Assembly (NCBI GenBank): GCA_946222995.1
Contig: CAMIOS010000008.1
Span: 19,868 to 83,867 of the forward strand
Source of the DNA: an uncultured Enhydrobacter sp.
GTDB lineage: Bacteria > Pseudomonadota > Gammaproteobacteria > Pseudomonadales > Moraxellaceae
Reading direction: 5' to 3'
DNA length: 64,000 bases
Part shown: positions 46,176 to 55,046 of the stretch, piece after piece
Position numbering within the stretch: the stretch's first letter is position 1
Layout: each line of letters begins with the position of its first letter
The notes under the pieces: model-generated
The model's database searches: none
Told to the model about the DNA's origin: nothing
The model's input: the letters and a program-made list of their open reading frames with translations, nothing else
Translations under genes and position numbers: made by a program

Positions 46176-46205
46176 AAAGGGATAAATCAGGTGATTTATC
46201 CCTTT
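46176..46205 (+). terminator. Strong terminator after the 303-residue gene
   Basis: Perfect 14-bp stem AAAGGGATAAATCA / TGATTTATCCCTTT with a 2-base loop, 4 bases after the stop. Its GGGATAA stem resembles that of the hairpin at 45,078, so the two may share an origin. Confidence 0.85.
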
Positions 46206-46229
46206 ATTATGTTAGCTCATACCTTTCTG

Positions 46230-46345
46230 GCTAGGTTGTGTCCCTAATTGACTTTAGCATGAATTATGATGCAAGCAAGGTAAATCACCGACTCAAAATT
46301 ACGAGCTAGTTTCTCATATCTTGTGGCAATACTGCGAAACGTATT
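46230..46345 (-). pseudogene. IS5-family transposase C-terminal remnant
   Basis: On the minus strand the frame ending at the stop 46,244-46,246 reads TFRSIATRYEKLARNFESVI followed by YLACIIIHAKVN. This is the characteristic tail of IS5-family (DDE) transposases: FRxIATRYEKLARN. Only about 33 codons remain; the rest of the element is gone. The bases after the stop (GGGACACAACCTAG on the minus strand) look like the terminal repeat. The remnant abuts the truncated gene at 46,346. Confidence 0.8.
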
Positions 46346-47329
46346 AATCAATTGGTTTCGAATGCTAGTACTGAACATATGCGACCACCCATTGCCCGAG
46401 CGACACAAAATTTCAACTTTCCTGATGGCAGGGTTATGTTAGTTCATATTCCTGAAGGGATTAGCAAACCTTATATGGATAAAAATTTGCATGTTTACGT
46501 GAGAAGTGGTGCGGATAAACGTAAAGTGACTGCAAGAGAAGAATTACAGCGTATTTTTCAGCAGACTGCTCTCATCTATGCCGATGAATTACCTGTAGCC
46601 AATACCTCTATCAAAGATGTAGATATGACGGTTTTTTCACAGTTTTTTGAAAATGAATATGGTGAGAGTTTAGACGAACAGTCATTAACCCCTACCCAAC
46701 TGCTTGAGAATATGAATTTAATGGTTGCTAGCAATATCTCTACTGAGTGTCAACTCAATTATGCAGGCGCTTTATTGTTTGCTAAAAGACCGCAAATAAA
46801 ACCCCCTGTATTTCTAATTAAAGCCGTGGCTTTTTACGGGACAGATATTACGGATGACCAGTACATCGATAGTCGAGATATTGCAGGTAAGTTGTCAGAG
46901 ATGTTTGCTCAAGCTCTAAGTTTTTGTATGATGAACATCCGTTATCTGCAAAATGATCAAGGTTTTAATTCAATTGGCGAACCTGAAATTCCTAAAATTG
47001 TTTTTGAAGAGTTAATTGCTAATGCCCTAATCCACCGTGATTATTTTGTCTCTGCCCCGATTCGCTTATTAGTTTTTAGTGATAGAGTTGAGATTATTAG
47101 TCCTGGTCATCTGCCAAATAATCTGACCATTGAGAATATTAAGATGGGAAACTCCAATATTCGTAATCCAATTTTGGCTTCATTTGCCAGTAAGTTATTG
47201 CCTTATCGAGGATTAGGTAGTGGCATTCTGCGCGCTTATAAGGCTTATCCAGAAATTGAGCTTATTGATGATAGGGAAAATAATTTATTTAAAGCGGTAA
47301 TTAAAAGAAAAATAATTCAAGTTTCATAG
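46346..47329 (+). pseudogene. Schlafen/AlbA_2-type ATP-binding regulator, N-terminus lost to an IS
   Basis: The frame gives about 327 codons of a protein usually near 450 residues (AlbA_2 domain plus GHKL-like ATPase, often annotated as ATP-binding protein or transcriptional regulator). Present are VSNASTEHMRPPIARATQNF (20 residues, end of the AlbA_2 domain), YVRSGADKRKVTAREELQR, PEIPKIVFEELIANALIHRD (20 residues, N-box), VEIISPGHLPNNL (G1-like) and RGLGSGILRAYKAYPEIEL. The first 100 or so residues are missing and replaced by the IS5-type remnant. An open frame from a TTG at 46,352 could still make a shortened product. Confidence 0.75.
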
Positions 47330-47676
47330 TAGTTCTAACCTAGTTTCTTTTTAGTTCTAAAATAATGCTAAAGTAATTTGTTTTAGGTTGTATTTTAACC
47401 TCATGTGTAGAAGTTGAAAAAAAAGCTGTTTTAAGCACCGACTTGATTTTAAACCTGATTTATGGGTAAAAGCAGACTCATTAGTAAAGCCTTCTAACAC
47501 ATCGTCTATATGTCTTATTCTAGCGACCTAAAATTTGATAATTGTAGTTAATTTACTCAATGAAAAGTATTATTAGTGGCATGACAGCTAATAAAGATAA
47601 AATTTCGAATCCTTTCTACTATTACTTTAATTAAAAATGCTTGCCTATTTATTTACATCTTAAAATATTCAGTCCT
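47330..47676. other. Intergenic stretch upstream of the SNF2 gene
   Basis: About 350 A/T-rich bases with no recognisable gene, RNA or repeat. It should hold the promoter of the SNF2-type helicase gene. Confidence 0.5.
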
Positions 47677-50600
47677 ATGCCAAAATCCATCACCACTCTT
47701 GCCAATTTATTGTATAAATTTAATAGCCAAACGATTAGTCGTAGCCTTGAATATGTCAGCAAAATCGACCTTAGCACGCTTGAGCAAATTGAAACTACCC
47801 AAACTACGCAATTACAAGCCGATATTAAAGGCACGAAAAAATACCATACCCAAATTGCCTATCATAAAGCCAGCCAGCGTATCACCCAAAGTGATTGTAC
47901 CTGCCCTGTCGGCAGTTTTTGTAAGCATGGAGCAGCTTTAGCACGGCTTTTTCGAGACCAAGAAGACGAAAAAAATGACCCAATGAAGAAGTTTTTGATT
48001 CAGAATCAAGAATTTATGCAAGAGTTAATGCAAAAGATTGCTCAGTTTGATAATCCAACAGAGTATCAAGATATCACCGATGCATTAGCCAAACGTTTAA
48101 ATGCACCGCCTATTACTAATTTTAACAGCCCAAATGTTCATAATAGCAAACAACATGACGAAGCCAAACTTTGGCTTAAAAATCTACGCCAATCATTAAT
48201 CACGTTGGACATTCGCAAGACGCCGAAAAGCACCACCCAAGAGCCATCACCCTTTGTTTATCTGCTTGAGCAAAAATTTGGTCAGCTGCAGCTAGAACTT
48301 ATCAAAGTTCGACGTATCAAATCAGGCGAAATTCGTGAGGCAAAAACCTATACGCAATACAGCAATCTTTACTACAGCTATTCAACTCCTATTACTACCA
48401 AAGCTTTATTTACCCAAATTTATGACCATGTCAAAGCCCAAGACCGAGCGGCTTTTGCTCAGCATTTTATGATAGCGAATGAACTACCGCTTGAGTTATT
48501 ACAACAGCTTATTAAAGATAAAATTTTGTACGATAAATCCAAATGGGATAATGACTGGAAGACAGAACAGTTTCACCCTATCACTTGGACAGACGAGAGT
48601 TTAACCCTAGAAATCCAGTGGCTACAACACAGCCAACAACAGGGCGAAAAACTTCAATTTAATTTGCTTGATAAAGACCAGCATCGCTATGGGTTTGGGC
48701 AAATCGACGATTTTGATATACTGTTTACCCAGCCTTTGACCTTTATAAACCGAGTAAAACGCCAAATCGGCTTGGTCAATGCGGAGACAATCGGTGATAT
48801 GCCAAATGACGTATTGTATCGATTGCTGACTATGCCTGTGATTCCTAAAGAAATGGCAAATGATGTAGAAGAAGTTTTGTCCAGCCATCAAATAACGCAA
48901 ATATTACCTAAATCTTCAAACACACAACCTATCGAAGAAGCCCATGATACACCACAGCCGATTATCCGTTTTGGGGATGCCAGCGATGTCATTTTGATAA
49001 CGCAAACCAAAAAATACGACTGGCACAATTACAAATTTTCCAAACAATACGTCAAAGCAGAGCTTAGTTTTGGTTATCAAGCAGGTGAAATCCAAGCAGG
49101 CTATCGCCAGCCCACTAAGATGTTTTTCGACCAAAAAAATGGTCAGCGAATCTGTCAATATCGTGACTTAAAAACTGAACGGTTGGCAGTTAAGGCGTTA
49201 AAAAAACTATTTAAAACATTTAAATGGACATTAAATAGCAATCATCAGCCAACTGAATATCAAGCTACCATTGAACTTGGTGAAGCTCTTAACGCACTTT
49301 TACCTGTGGATAAACTTGCTCAAATTGGTTGGCAAGTCGAGCATTTAGCCGATAGCCCAATTAACGCTGACCTTTCCCAAAATCTAGAATTGCTTGTTGA
49401 GCCTTTGACAGGCGAAAACAGTGATGATGGCAATCATTGGTTTGAAGTGGGAGCAACGGTCAGCGATAGCGATGGGCATCGATATGATTTGTTAAATATC
49501 GTGGCGTATTTGCTTGAGCAATATCCCTATCTGATGCACCCAGATATCGAGCAACTATTTGATAAAAATCATCTATTCGCCATTAACCTGGACAATGGTC
49601 GCACTGCATTGGCGGTGGCTTTGAAAGACATTATACCGATTTTGCAAAATTTAACCCATCTGTTATCACAAGATGAGCGAAAAATTGATAGATACGATGC
49701 TCAAGCTTTGTTTGACCTTGAACATACGCTCGGTATGGATTGGCAAATGCCAGAAAAACTTAAAACTTTTAGCGAAACACTCAAAGCAGGTTATCAGTCT
49801 AATTTGCCCACGCCACAAGGCTTTCACGGTGAATTAAGACCTTATCAACAACAAGGGTTGGCTTGGTTGCAGTTTTTGGCACAGACCGAGCATGGCGGTA
49901 TTTTGGCAGATGATATGGGACTGGGTAAAACCGCCCAAACTTTGGCTCATGTACTGATGGAAAAACAAGCGGGACGGCTTGAAAATAGTCCCGTGTTAAT
50001 CGTTGCTCCGACCTCGCTCATGCACAACTGGCAAAAAGAAGCCAGAAAATTCACCCCTGAGTTGTCAGTCTTGCTACTACATGGGGCAAATCGCCATGAA
50101 AAATTTGAAAAAATCAACGCCCATGACATCGTGCTAACCACCTACCCGCTTGTGGTGCGAGATGAAGATACCTTAAAAGCCCAACAATTTCATCAAATCA
50201 TCCTTGATGAAGCCCAAAATATCAAAAATCCCCACAGCAAAGCCGCCCAAGTGCTACGCTCCCTTACCGCCAAACATCGCCTGTGCTTGACAGGCACACC
50301 GATGGAAAACCATCTAGGCGAATTGTGGTCGCTATTTTATTTTCTGATGCCTGGGTATTTGGGTAGTCAAGACGTGTTTAATAAACATTACCGCCACCCT
50401 ATCGAGAAAAAAGGCGATAAACAAAAACGCCAAAAACTGGTCAATCGCACCAAGCCTTTTATTTTACGCCGTCTTAAAACCGACGTTGCCAAAGAGTTGC
50501 CACCCAAAACCACCATCGAAGTCAATATCGACATGAATGATGAACAATCCAAGCTGTATGAAGCGGTGCGGGCGACCATGCAGAAAAACATCAAAAAAAT

Positions 50601-51258
50601 CATTGCTGAACAAGGTTTTAAACGCAGTCAGATTCAGATTTTGGAAGCCTTGCTAAAACTGCGTCAAGTCTGCTGTCACCCCAGTTTATTAAATTTGGAC
50701 AATTTACCCACTGACAAAAAAAGCCAAAAATATAAAGCTGCCCAATCTGCCAAACTGGAGTATTTGATTGAAACCGTCAGTGACATGGTGGCAGAAGGTC
50801 GTAAAATTCTTATTTTTTCGCAGTTTACCAGTATGCTCGCCTTGATTGAACAACGGCTCAATGAGCAAAAAATCGCCTTGAGCAAATTGACAGGACAAAC
50901 CAAAAAACGTATCGAAGCTATCGAGGCGTTCCAGTCTGGGCAAGTGCCTGTGTTTTTAATTAGTCTAAAAGCAGGCGGCGTAGGATTAAATCTCACCGCT
51001 GCCGATACAGTTATTCATTATGACCCATGGTGGAATCCTGCCGCAGAAGATCAAGCGTCTGATAGGGCATGGCGAATTGGACAAGACAAGCCTGTGTTTG
51101 TCTATAAGCTGATTACCAATCAAAGCATTGAAGAGAAAATCTTAAATATGCAAGAACATAAAGCCGAACTTGCACAGTCTATTCTAAGCACCGACCATGA
51201 GGGCGACATCAAACTGAGCGAAGATGAACTATTAAGCCTATTTGAGAAATTTGTGTAA
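47677..51258 (+). CDS. SWIM zinc-finger SNF2-family helicase (HepA/RapA-like translocase)
   Basis: 1193 residues from the ATG at 47,677; an in-frame TTG 12 codons upstream is less likely. A SWIM finger lies near residue 73 (CTCPVGSFCKHGAALA, the CxCx..CxH pattern). The middle 600 residues are poorly recognised. The SNF2 motor occupies the C-terminal 450 residues: DDMGLGKTAQTLAHVL near 744, VLIVAPTSLMHNWQKEARKF (20 residues), LDEAQNIKNPHSKAAQVLRS (20 residues), LTGTPMENHLGELWSLFYFL, ILIFSQFTSMLALIEQRL and DRAWRIGQDKPVFVYKLIT. It is a DNA translocase remodelling protein-DNA complexes. SNF2 proteins with SWIM fingers are common in mobile and defence loci (family knowledge). The hipBA genes follow 81 bases downstream. 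Confidence 0.9.
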   Translation: MPKSITTLANLLYKFNSQTISRSLEYVSKIDLSTLEQIETTQTTQLQADIKGTKKYHTQIAYHKASQRITQSDCTCPVGSFCKHGAALARLFRDQEDEKNDPMKKFLIQNQEFMQELMQKIAQFDNPTEYQDITDALAKRLNAPPITNFNSPNVHNSKQHDEAKLWLKNLRQSLITLDIRKTPKSTTQEPSPFVYLLEQKFGQLQLELIKVRRIKSGEIREAKTYTQYSNLYYSYSTPITTKALFTQIYDHVKAQDRAAFAQHFMIANELPLELLQQLIKDKILYDKSKWDNDWKTEQFHPITWTDESLTLEIQWLQHSQQQGEKLQFNLLDKDQHRYGFGQIDDFDILFTQPLTFINRVKRQIGLVNAETIGDMPNDVLYRLLTMPVIPKEMANDVEEVLSSHQITQILPKSSNTQPIEEAHDTPQPIIRFGDASDVILITQTKKYDWHNYKFSKQYVKAELSFGYQAGEIQAGYRQPTKMFFDQKNGQRICQYRDLKTERLAVKALKKLFKTFKWTLNSNHQPTEYQATIELGEALNALLPVDKLAQIGWQVEHLADSPINADLSQNLELLVEPLTGENSDDGNHWFEVGATVSDSDGHRYDLLNIVAYLLEQYPYLMHPDIEQLFDKNHLFAINLDNGRTALAVALKDIIPILQNLTHLLSQDERKIDRYDAQALFDLEHTLGMDWQMPEKLKTFSETLKAGYQSNLPTPQGFHGELRPYQQQGLAWLQFLAQTEHGGILADDMGLGKTAQTLAHVLMEKQAGRLENSPVLIVAPTSLMHNWQKEARKFTPELSVLLLHGANRHEKFEKINAHDIVLTTYPLVVRDEDTLKAQQFHQIILDEAQNIKNPHSKAAQVLRSLTAKHRLCLTGTPMENHLGELWSLFYFLMPGYLGSQDVFNKHYRHPIEKKGDKQKRQKLVNRTKPFILRRLKTDVAKELPPKTTIEVNIDMNDEQSKLYEAVRATMQKNIKKIIAEQGFKRSQIQILEALLKLRQVCCHPSLLNLDNLPTDKKSQKYKAAQSAKLEYLIETVSDMVAEGRKILIFSQFTSMLALIEQRLNEQKIALSKLTGQTKKRIEAIEAFQSGQVPVFLISLKAGGVGLNLTAADTVIHYDPWWNPAAEDQASDRAWRIGQDKPVFVYKLITNQSIEEKILNMQEHKAELAQSILSTDHEGDIKLSEDELLSLFEKFV

Positions 51259-51300
51259 TACCAATCTTATCAAACAATATATAAATTGCTTTGCAAATAA

Positions 51301-51322
51301 AAAGAAATTAATATGTTTCTTT
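51301..51322. promoter_or_regulatory. Dyad upstream of hipB
   Basis: AAAGAAA and TTTCTTT with an 8-base spacer lie 18 bases before the hipB start. It is a candidate HipB operator, since HipB-type antitoxins repress their own operon, but differs from the E. coli TATCC-N8-GGATA site. Confidence 0.4.
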
Positions 51323-51339
51323 AATTTTGGTAATTTTAG

Positions 51340-51636
51340 ATGAAATTATTAGATGATATTAAACGACGCCGAATTGAGTTGGGTTTCAAGCAAAAAGATA
51401 TGCATGCCAGAATCGGTCTATCACGCCAACAATATCAGCAGATCGAGTCGAAAGGTAACCCAAGACTAGATACGCTTGAGCTGATTGCAAAGGGACTTAA
51501 TAGTGAATTGATGCTTATTCCAAATGAAAAAAAACGCCAAATACTGGCAATTTTGAATGAGGATAAGGACAATCAACCAGAGATCCAAAGCTTGATTGAT
51601 AACCCTTGGCAAGGTTTATTAGGGGATGATGCTTGA
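51340..51636 (+). CDS. hipB: HipB-like Xre antitoxin
   Basis: 98 residues with an Xre HTH: RRRIELGFKQKDMHARIGLS (20 residues) followed by RQQYQQIESKGNPRLDTLEL. The C-terminal tail contains IDNPWQGLLGDDA; a hydrophobic tail like this occupies the kinase partner in known HipBA complexes. It ends in a 4-base overlap (ATGA) with hipA, the usual order antitoxin then toxin. Confidence 0.85.
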   Translation: MKLLDDIKRRRIELGFKQKDMHARIGLSRQQYQQIESKGNPRLDTLELIAKGLNSELMLIPNEKKRQILAILNEDKDNQPEIQSLIDNPWQGLLGDDA

Positions 51637-52922
51637 TGAAAGTCCGTGTCCTAAAGCTTTCTTTGCATGGTCATCTCGTTGGTTACTTGGCAGGCTATGA
51701 CAATTGCAAGAATGTGCTGACCTTTGCACAAGCATTTGTCATGGATGAAAACCGTCCTACCATGAGCTTAACAACTCGTCCCGATTTCCCCTACGCTGAT
51801 AAAAGATTGACACAGCAATGGGTACATCGGCAAAAGCTCAATCCTATATTATCTAATTTATTGCCTGAAGGGGCTTTGCGCAGCTTACTAACTCAAGGAC
51901 TAAAGATTCATTCAGACAATGAATTTGATTTACTGGCCTACTTAGGACATGACTTGCCTGGCGCATTGGTGGTTGAGAGCCTTGAGATTGATGATGTTCC
52001 TGGCTATATTTTTGACGCTAATCATATAAGCGCTTCTCCACGGTTAATAGTACCACCAGACCAGTTACCTCTTAATGCGAATTTTTCATTAGCTGGGGTA
52101 CAGATAAAATTTTCCATGTCACACCAAGGGGGACGATTTACTTTGCCGAATACCCAGAATACCTCTGTTTTGGGTGACTGGATTATCAAAACGCCCTCAA
52201 TCATTCATTCAAGTGTTGCTGAAAATGAATACAGCATGATGATACTGGCGCAGATAGCAGGCGTTGATATCCCAAATATTCAACTGGTACGATTAGAACA
52301 ATTAGAAAACTTGCCAAAGATTAATTTACCCAATGAGTCTTATGCCTATGCAATTGAACGTTTTGACCGTCAAAAAGATGCCAGCAGTTCTCACGTAAAC
52401 CGCACTCATAGTGAAGATTTTGCTCAAATCCTTGGCAAATACGCCCATGATAAATACGAAGGCGGTAGCTATACTCAAATCGCTAAAATTCTGTATCAAT
52501 ATAGCGAAGACGGACTTGCAGATATTAAACAGTTGGCTAGACGACTACTCGTAAATATCTTACTGGGTAATGGCGATGCACATCTCAAAAATTGGAGTGT
52601 GATATATCCTGACCGCTATCACTTACGGCTGTCACCTGCTTATGACATTGTATTTACCAAAGCCTATATTCCCAATGAGACTAGCTTGGCGTTAAATCTT
52701 GGAAAGTCTAAAAATTGGTATCAGATTAATTTAGCTGATTTTGAGTATTGGGCGAGAAAAGCGGATATCCCTTGGCGAGTAGTGAAACCAGAGCTTTTGG
52801 AAGTGATAGATATTGCAAGATCATTGTGGCGAGACAAGCTTCATGAATTACCAATGTTAGATAGCCAAAAGCAGTTACTGCTTGAACACTGGCGACAGCT
52901 ACAAACTGACTTTCGAATTTAA
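51633..52922 (+). CDS. hipA: HipA-like Ser/Thr kinase toxin
   Basis: 429 residues. The N-terminal HipA domain includes GHLVGYLAGYDNCKNVLTFA (20 residues). The kinase domain has FSLAGVQIKFSM (Gly-rich/ATP loop region), WIIKTPS (beta-3 Lys), catalytic-loop NILLGNGDAHLKNWSVI near residue 310-325 and the metal-binding SPAYDIVFT near 335. E. coli HipA phosphorylates glutamyl-tRNA synthetase and induces persistence; the target here is unknown. All key residues are present. It ends about 40 bases before the right dyad array. Confidence 0.88.
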   Translation: MMKVRVLKLSLHGHLVGYLAGYDNCKNVLTFAQAFVMDENRPTMSLTTRPDFPYADKRLTQQWVHRQKLNPILSNLLPEGALRSLLTQGLKIHSDNEFDLLAYLGHDLPGALVVESLEIDDVPGYIFDANHISASPRLIVPPDQLPLNANFSLAGVQIKFSMSHQGGRFTLPNTQNTSVLGDWIIKTPSIIHSSVAENEYSMMILAQIAGVDIPNIQLVRLEQLENLPKINLPNESYAYAIERFDRQKDASSSHVNRTHSEDFAQILGKYAHDKYEGGSYTQIAKILYQYSEDGLADIKQLARRLLVNILLGNGDAHLKNWSVIYPDRYHLRLSPAYDIVFTKAYIPNETSLALNLGKSKNWYQINLADFEYWARKADIPWRVVKPELLEVIDIARSLWRDKLHELPMLDSQKQLLLEHWRQLQTDFRI

Positions 52923-52963
52923 AAAATCTTGGTAATTTGTCACAATGAAGGCATTTTATGATG

Positions 52964-52996
52964 TTATGTCGATTTTCTGATTAAATTTAAACATAT
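52964..52996. repeat. Right array, dyad site E (33 bp, one degenerate arm)
   Basis: The left arm TTATGTCGATTTT is intact and the right arm AATTTAAACATAT is diverged. It matches the reverse complement of left-array site A at 27 of 33 positions. Confidence 0.7.
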
Positions 52997-53003
52997 TGTT
53001 CGA

Positions 53004-53036
53004 ATATGTCGATTTTTATGCGATTTTTCGACATAT
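53004..53036. repeat. Right array, dyad site F (33 bp)
   Basis: Arms ATATGTCGATTTT and TTTTTCGACATAT flank the centre TATGCGA; the outer 9 bases of each arm pair perfectly. Together with the 10-base spacer and the 17-bp palindrome that follow, it aligns over 60 bases (53,004-53,063) to the reverse complement of 27,616-27,675 with 48 identities (counted by eye). Confidence 0.85.
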
Positions 53037-53046
53037 CATGATTTAG

Positions 53047-53063
53047 TGTCGATGGTATCGACT
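53047..53063. repeat. Right array, 17-bp short palindrome
   Basis: The core GTCGAT-GGT-ATCGAC lies 10 bases after site F, the same spacing as in the left array. About 210 A/T-rich bases with no other feature separate it from the second HipA gene. Confidence 0.8.
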
Positions 53064-53275
53064 TATCAGCCAAAACTGGTTTATCACGTCAGAAATTAGG
53101 AATAATGAATTATAGAAGTTCGTGTGCTAACGATTTGCTTGTATGACTGTGTTTTAGGTTATTTAGCAAGATATGATTATGACCAACACATAATTTTGTA
53201 CATTATGTAACATATATCTTTCATAACTAAGCAGATATCCATATAATAAGCAATATATCACTCATAAAATATATT

Positions 53276-54625
53276 ATGAACAATACGTTAACCTTACAGG
53301 CTTTTTTAGATCAGCAATGGCAGGACATCGCTGAGTTAGTCTTTAATGAATTTAATCTAATTGAAATTGCTTATTTAGGTGATTACAGCTTTCAGCATTA
53401 TCTTGCTGATAACTGGCATGCTTTTTCGATTAACTACCCTATTGAACTGTTTGGTTATCGTGTTGATAACGGATGGCTACCTATATTAGATGACATTATT
53501 CCTTCGGGTGCAGGGCGCAGATATTGGTTAAATTATCTTGGACTAACGCATTTATCAGAGGCAGAGAAGAATTTTCGTTTACTTGAAGCTGCTACTATCG
53601 CACCTATTGGGCATCTTCGCATAAAACAAGCCGTTGAGCATTTACCAACGGGTGAAAATCGTTTATTTGATATCGAAGAAGTGGTGAATCGTCATGCCAA
53701 TTTCTTAGATTATGCTAATCAAATGGGCGCCATTGCAGGCGGTGCGACAGGTGCAGGCGGTGAAGCCCCTAAATTGGTATTGCGCCTTACGGGTAGCAAT
53801 AAGGTATGGATTGACCATCAACAGTTAGCCGAAAATTCTGCCCATACTCAAGATAGCTATTATTTGGTGAAATTTCCAAGAGGGTCTCGCAGTGAGATCG
53901 ACTGTGATATCTTACGAGCGGAATATCACTATTATCAAGAATTAGCCAGTTTAGGCTTTGATACCATTGAAACAACGCAAATGCGACTCATTGAGGGTGA
54001 GCGTTATCCGTCTTTATGGTTACCACGTTTTGATGTGAGGCAAAACGAGCAAGGCAAAACCCAACGACTAGCGATGGAATCGGTGTATGCTATGCTTAAG
54101 CAACATCCTGCTACTCGGCTTTATCATGGGCAAACGATAAGAGCGTTAATCAATATCATTGATAGGTCAAATATGACCACAGAGGGCTTTAAGTTTGATA
54201 AAACGGCATTTGTTATAGAATGGGTCAAGCGAGATTTACTTAATATCGCCTTTGGCAATAGTGACAATCATGGGCGTAATACGGCATTTTTGCGAGATGA
54301 GACCACTATTTGGCTAAGCCCTATTTATGATTTTGCCCCCATGAAAGCTGACCCCGAAGGCATCGCTCGCAGTATGATTTGGCAGAATGATAACGGTCAA
54401 ACCCTAGAATTGGGTGGTCGTTACGACTTTATCGCTATCTGTAAGAGTTTGTCCGATTTGATAGAGCCTTCAATTTTACTCAAAGAACTTAAGCAAACTG
54501 CCGAGAAATTGGTCGATCTAACGAATCGATTGCAACAACGAGGCGTCAGTGAAAAAATCTTATCGCATCCAGCAATTGCATTTGATTATTTGCCAAAACG
54601 CTTACAAGACTGGGGATTGCTATGA
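53276..54625 (+). CDS. Second HipA-like kinase, toxin-first arrangement
   Basis: 449 residues of the HipA superfamily, distant from the first copy. The N-terminal region has ELFGYRVDNGWLPILDDIIP (20 residues) and PSGAGRRYWLNYLGL. The kinase motifs are GGATGAGGEAPKLVLRLTG (ATP-loop region), YYLVKFPRG (Lys), NIAFGNSDNHGRNTAFLRD near residue 325-343 (catalytic loop) and LSPIYDFAPMKADPEG (metal site). Its partner HTH gene is downstream with a 4-base ATGA overlap, the reverse of the classical hipBA order. The gene starts 213 bases after the right dyad array. Confidence 0.85.
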   Translation: MNNTLTLQAFLDQQWQDIAELVFNEFNLIEIAYLGDYSFQHYLADNWHAFSINYPIELFGYRVDNGWLPILDDIIPSGAGRRYWLNYLGLTHLSEAEKNFRLLEAATIAPIGHLRIKQAVEHLPTGENRLFDIEEVVNRHANFLDYANQMGAIAGGATGAGGEAPKLVLRLTGSNKVWIDHQQLAENSAHTQDSYYLVKFPRGSRSEIDCDILRAEYHYYQELASLGFDTIETTQMRLIEGERYPSLWLPRFDVRQNEQGKTQRLAMESVYAMLKQHPATRLYHGQTIRALINIIDRSNMTTEGFKFDKTAFVIEWVKRDLLNIAFGNSDNHGRNTAFLRDETTIWLSPIYDFAPMKADPEGIARSMIWQNDNGQTLELGGRYDFIAICKSLSDLIEPSILLKELKQTAEKLVDLTNRLQQRGVSEKILSHPAIAFDYLPKRLQDWGLL

Positions 54626-54927
54626 GTAACTTACTAAATCGTCAGCGAGCCTCTGATGCCCCACCCGACTTACAAGGATTAAGTCGAACGCAGGCTCGTG
54701 ACCAAGTGATTCAGCAATTTATGCAAGGTGAATTGACACAAGGTGAACTGCTAAAGAAACTCCGTATTGATGTGCTAGGGGTCAAGCAAGATGCGTTTGC
54801 AACATTAGTCAAGGTCTCTCGTAAAACGATTTCTGACGTGGAAAATGACAATGGCAATTACAGCGTCAATACGATTAATCAGATTTTCCGGCCATTTGGC
54901 TTAGTGCTTAAATTGGGGTATCGTTGA
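54622..54927 (+). CDS. HipB-like HTH partner of the second HipA
   Basis: 101 residues. The N-terminal half is charged (ASDAPPDLQGLSRTQARDQV, 20 residues). The C-terminal half is an Xre HTH: RIDVLGVKQDAFATLVKVSR (20 residues), then KTISDVENDNGNYSVNTINQ. It is a likely antitoxin and repressor for the upstream kinase, translated by coupling through a 4-base overlap. A terminator follows. Confidence 0.8.
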   Translation: MSNLLNRQRASDAPPDLQGLSRTQARDQVIQQFMQGELTQGELLKKLRIDVLGVKQDAFATLVKVSRKTISDVENDNGNYSVNTINQIFRPFGLVLKLGYR

Positions 54928-54938
54928 ACATTTTTTAT

Positions 54939-54966
54939 AAAAAGGACTGAATATCTGTCCTTTTTA
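54939..54966 (+). terminator. Terminator after the second HipA-HipB module
   Basis: Perfect stem AAAAAGGAC / GTCCTTTTT with a 9-base loop, 12 bases after the stop. Confidence 0.88.
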
Positions 54967-55046
54967 TCCTATGCGGTAAAGTAAGCCTATAGCTATTACC
55001 GCTCATCTTGTACCATATCAGGTTGTTGCTTTAATCAGTTAAAGCC

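Noticed and set aside
27573..53063. pdif/XerCD sites, common on Moraxellaceae plasmids
   Set aside because: The arm sequences do not resemble the XerC and XerD half-sites of dif or pdif, and the centre is 7 bases rather than 6.
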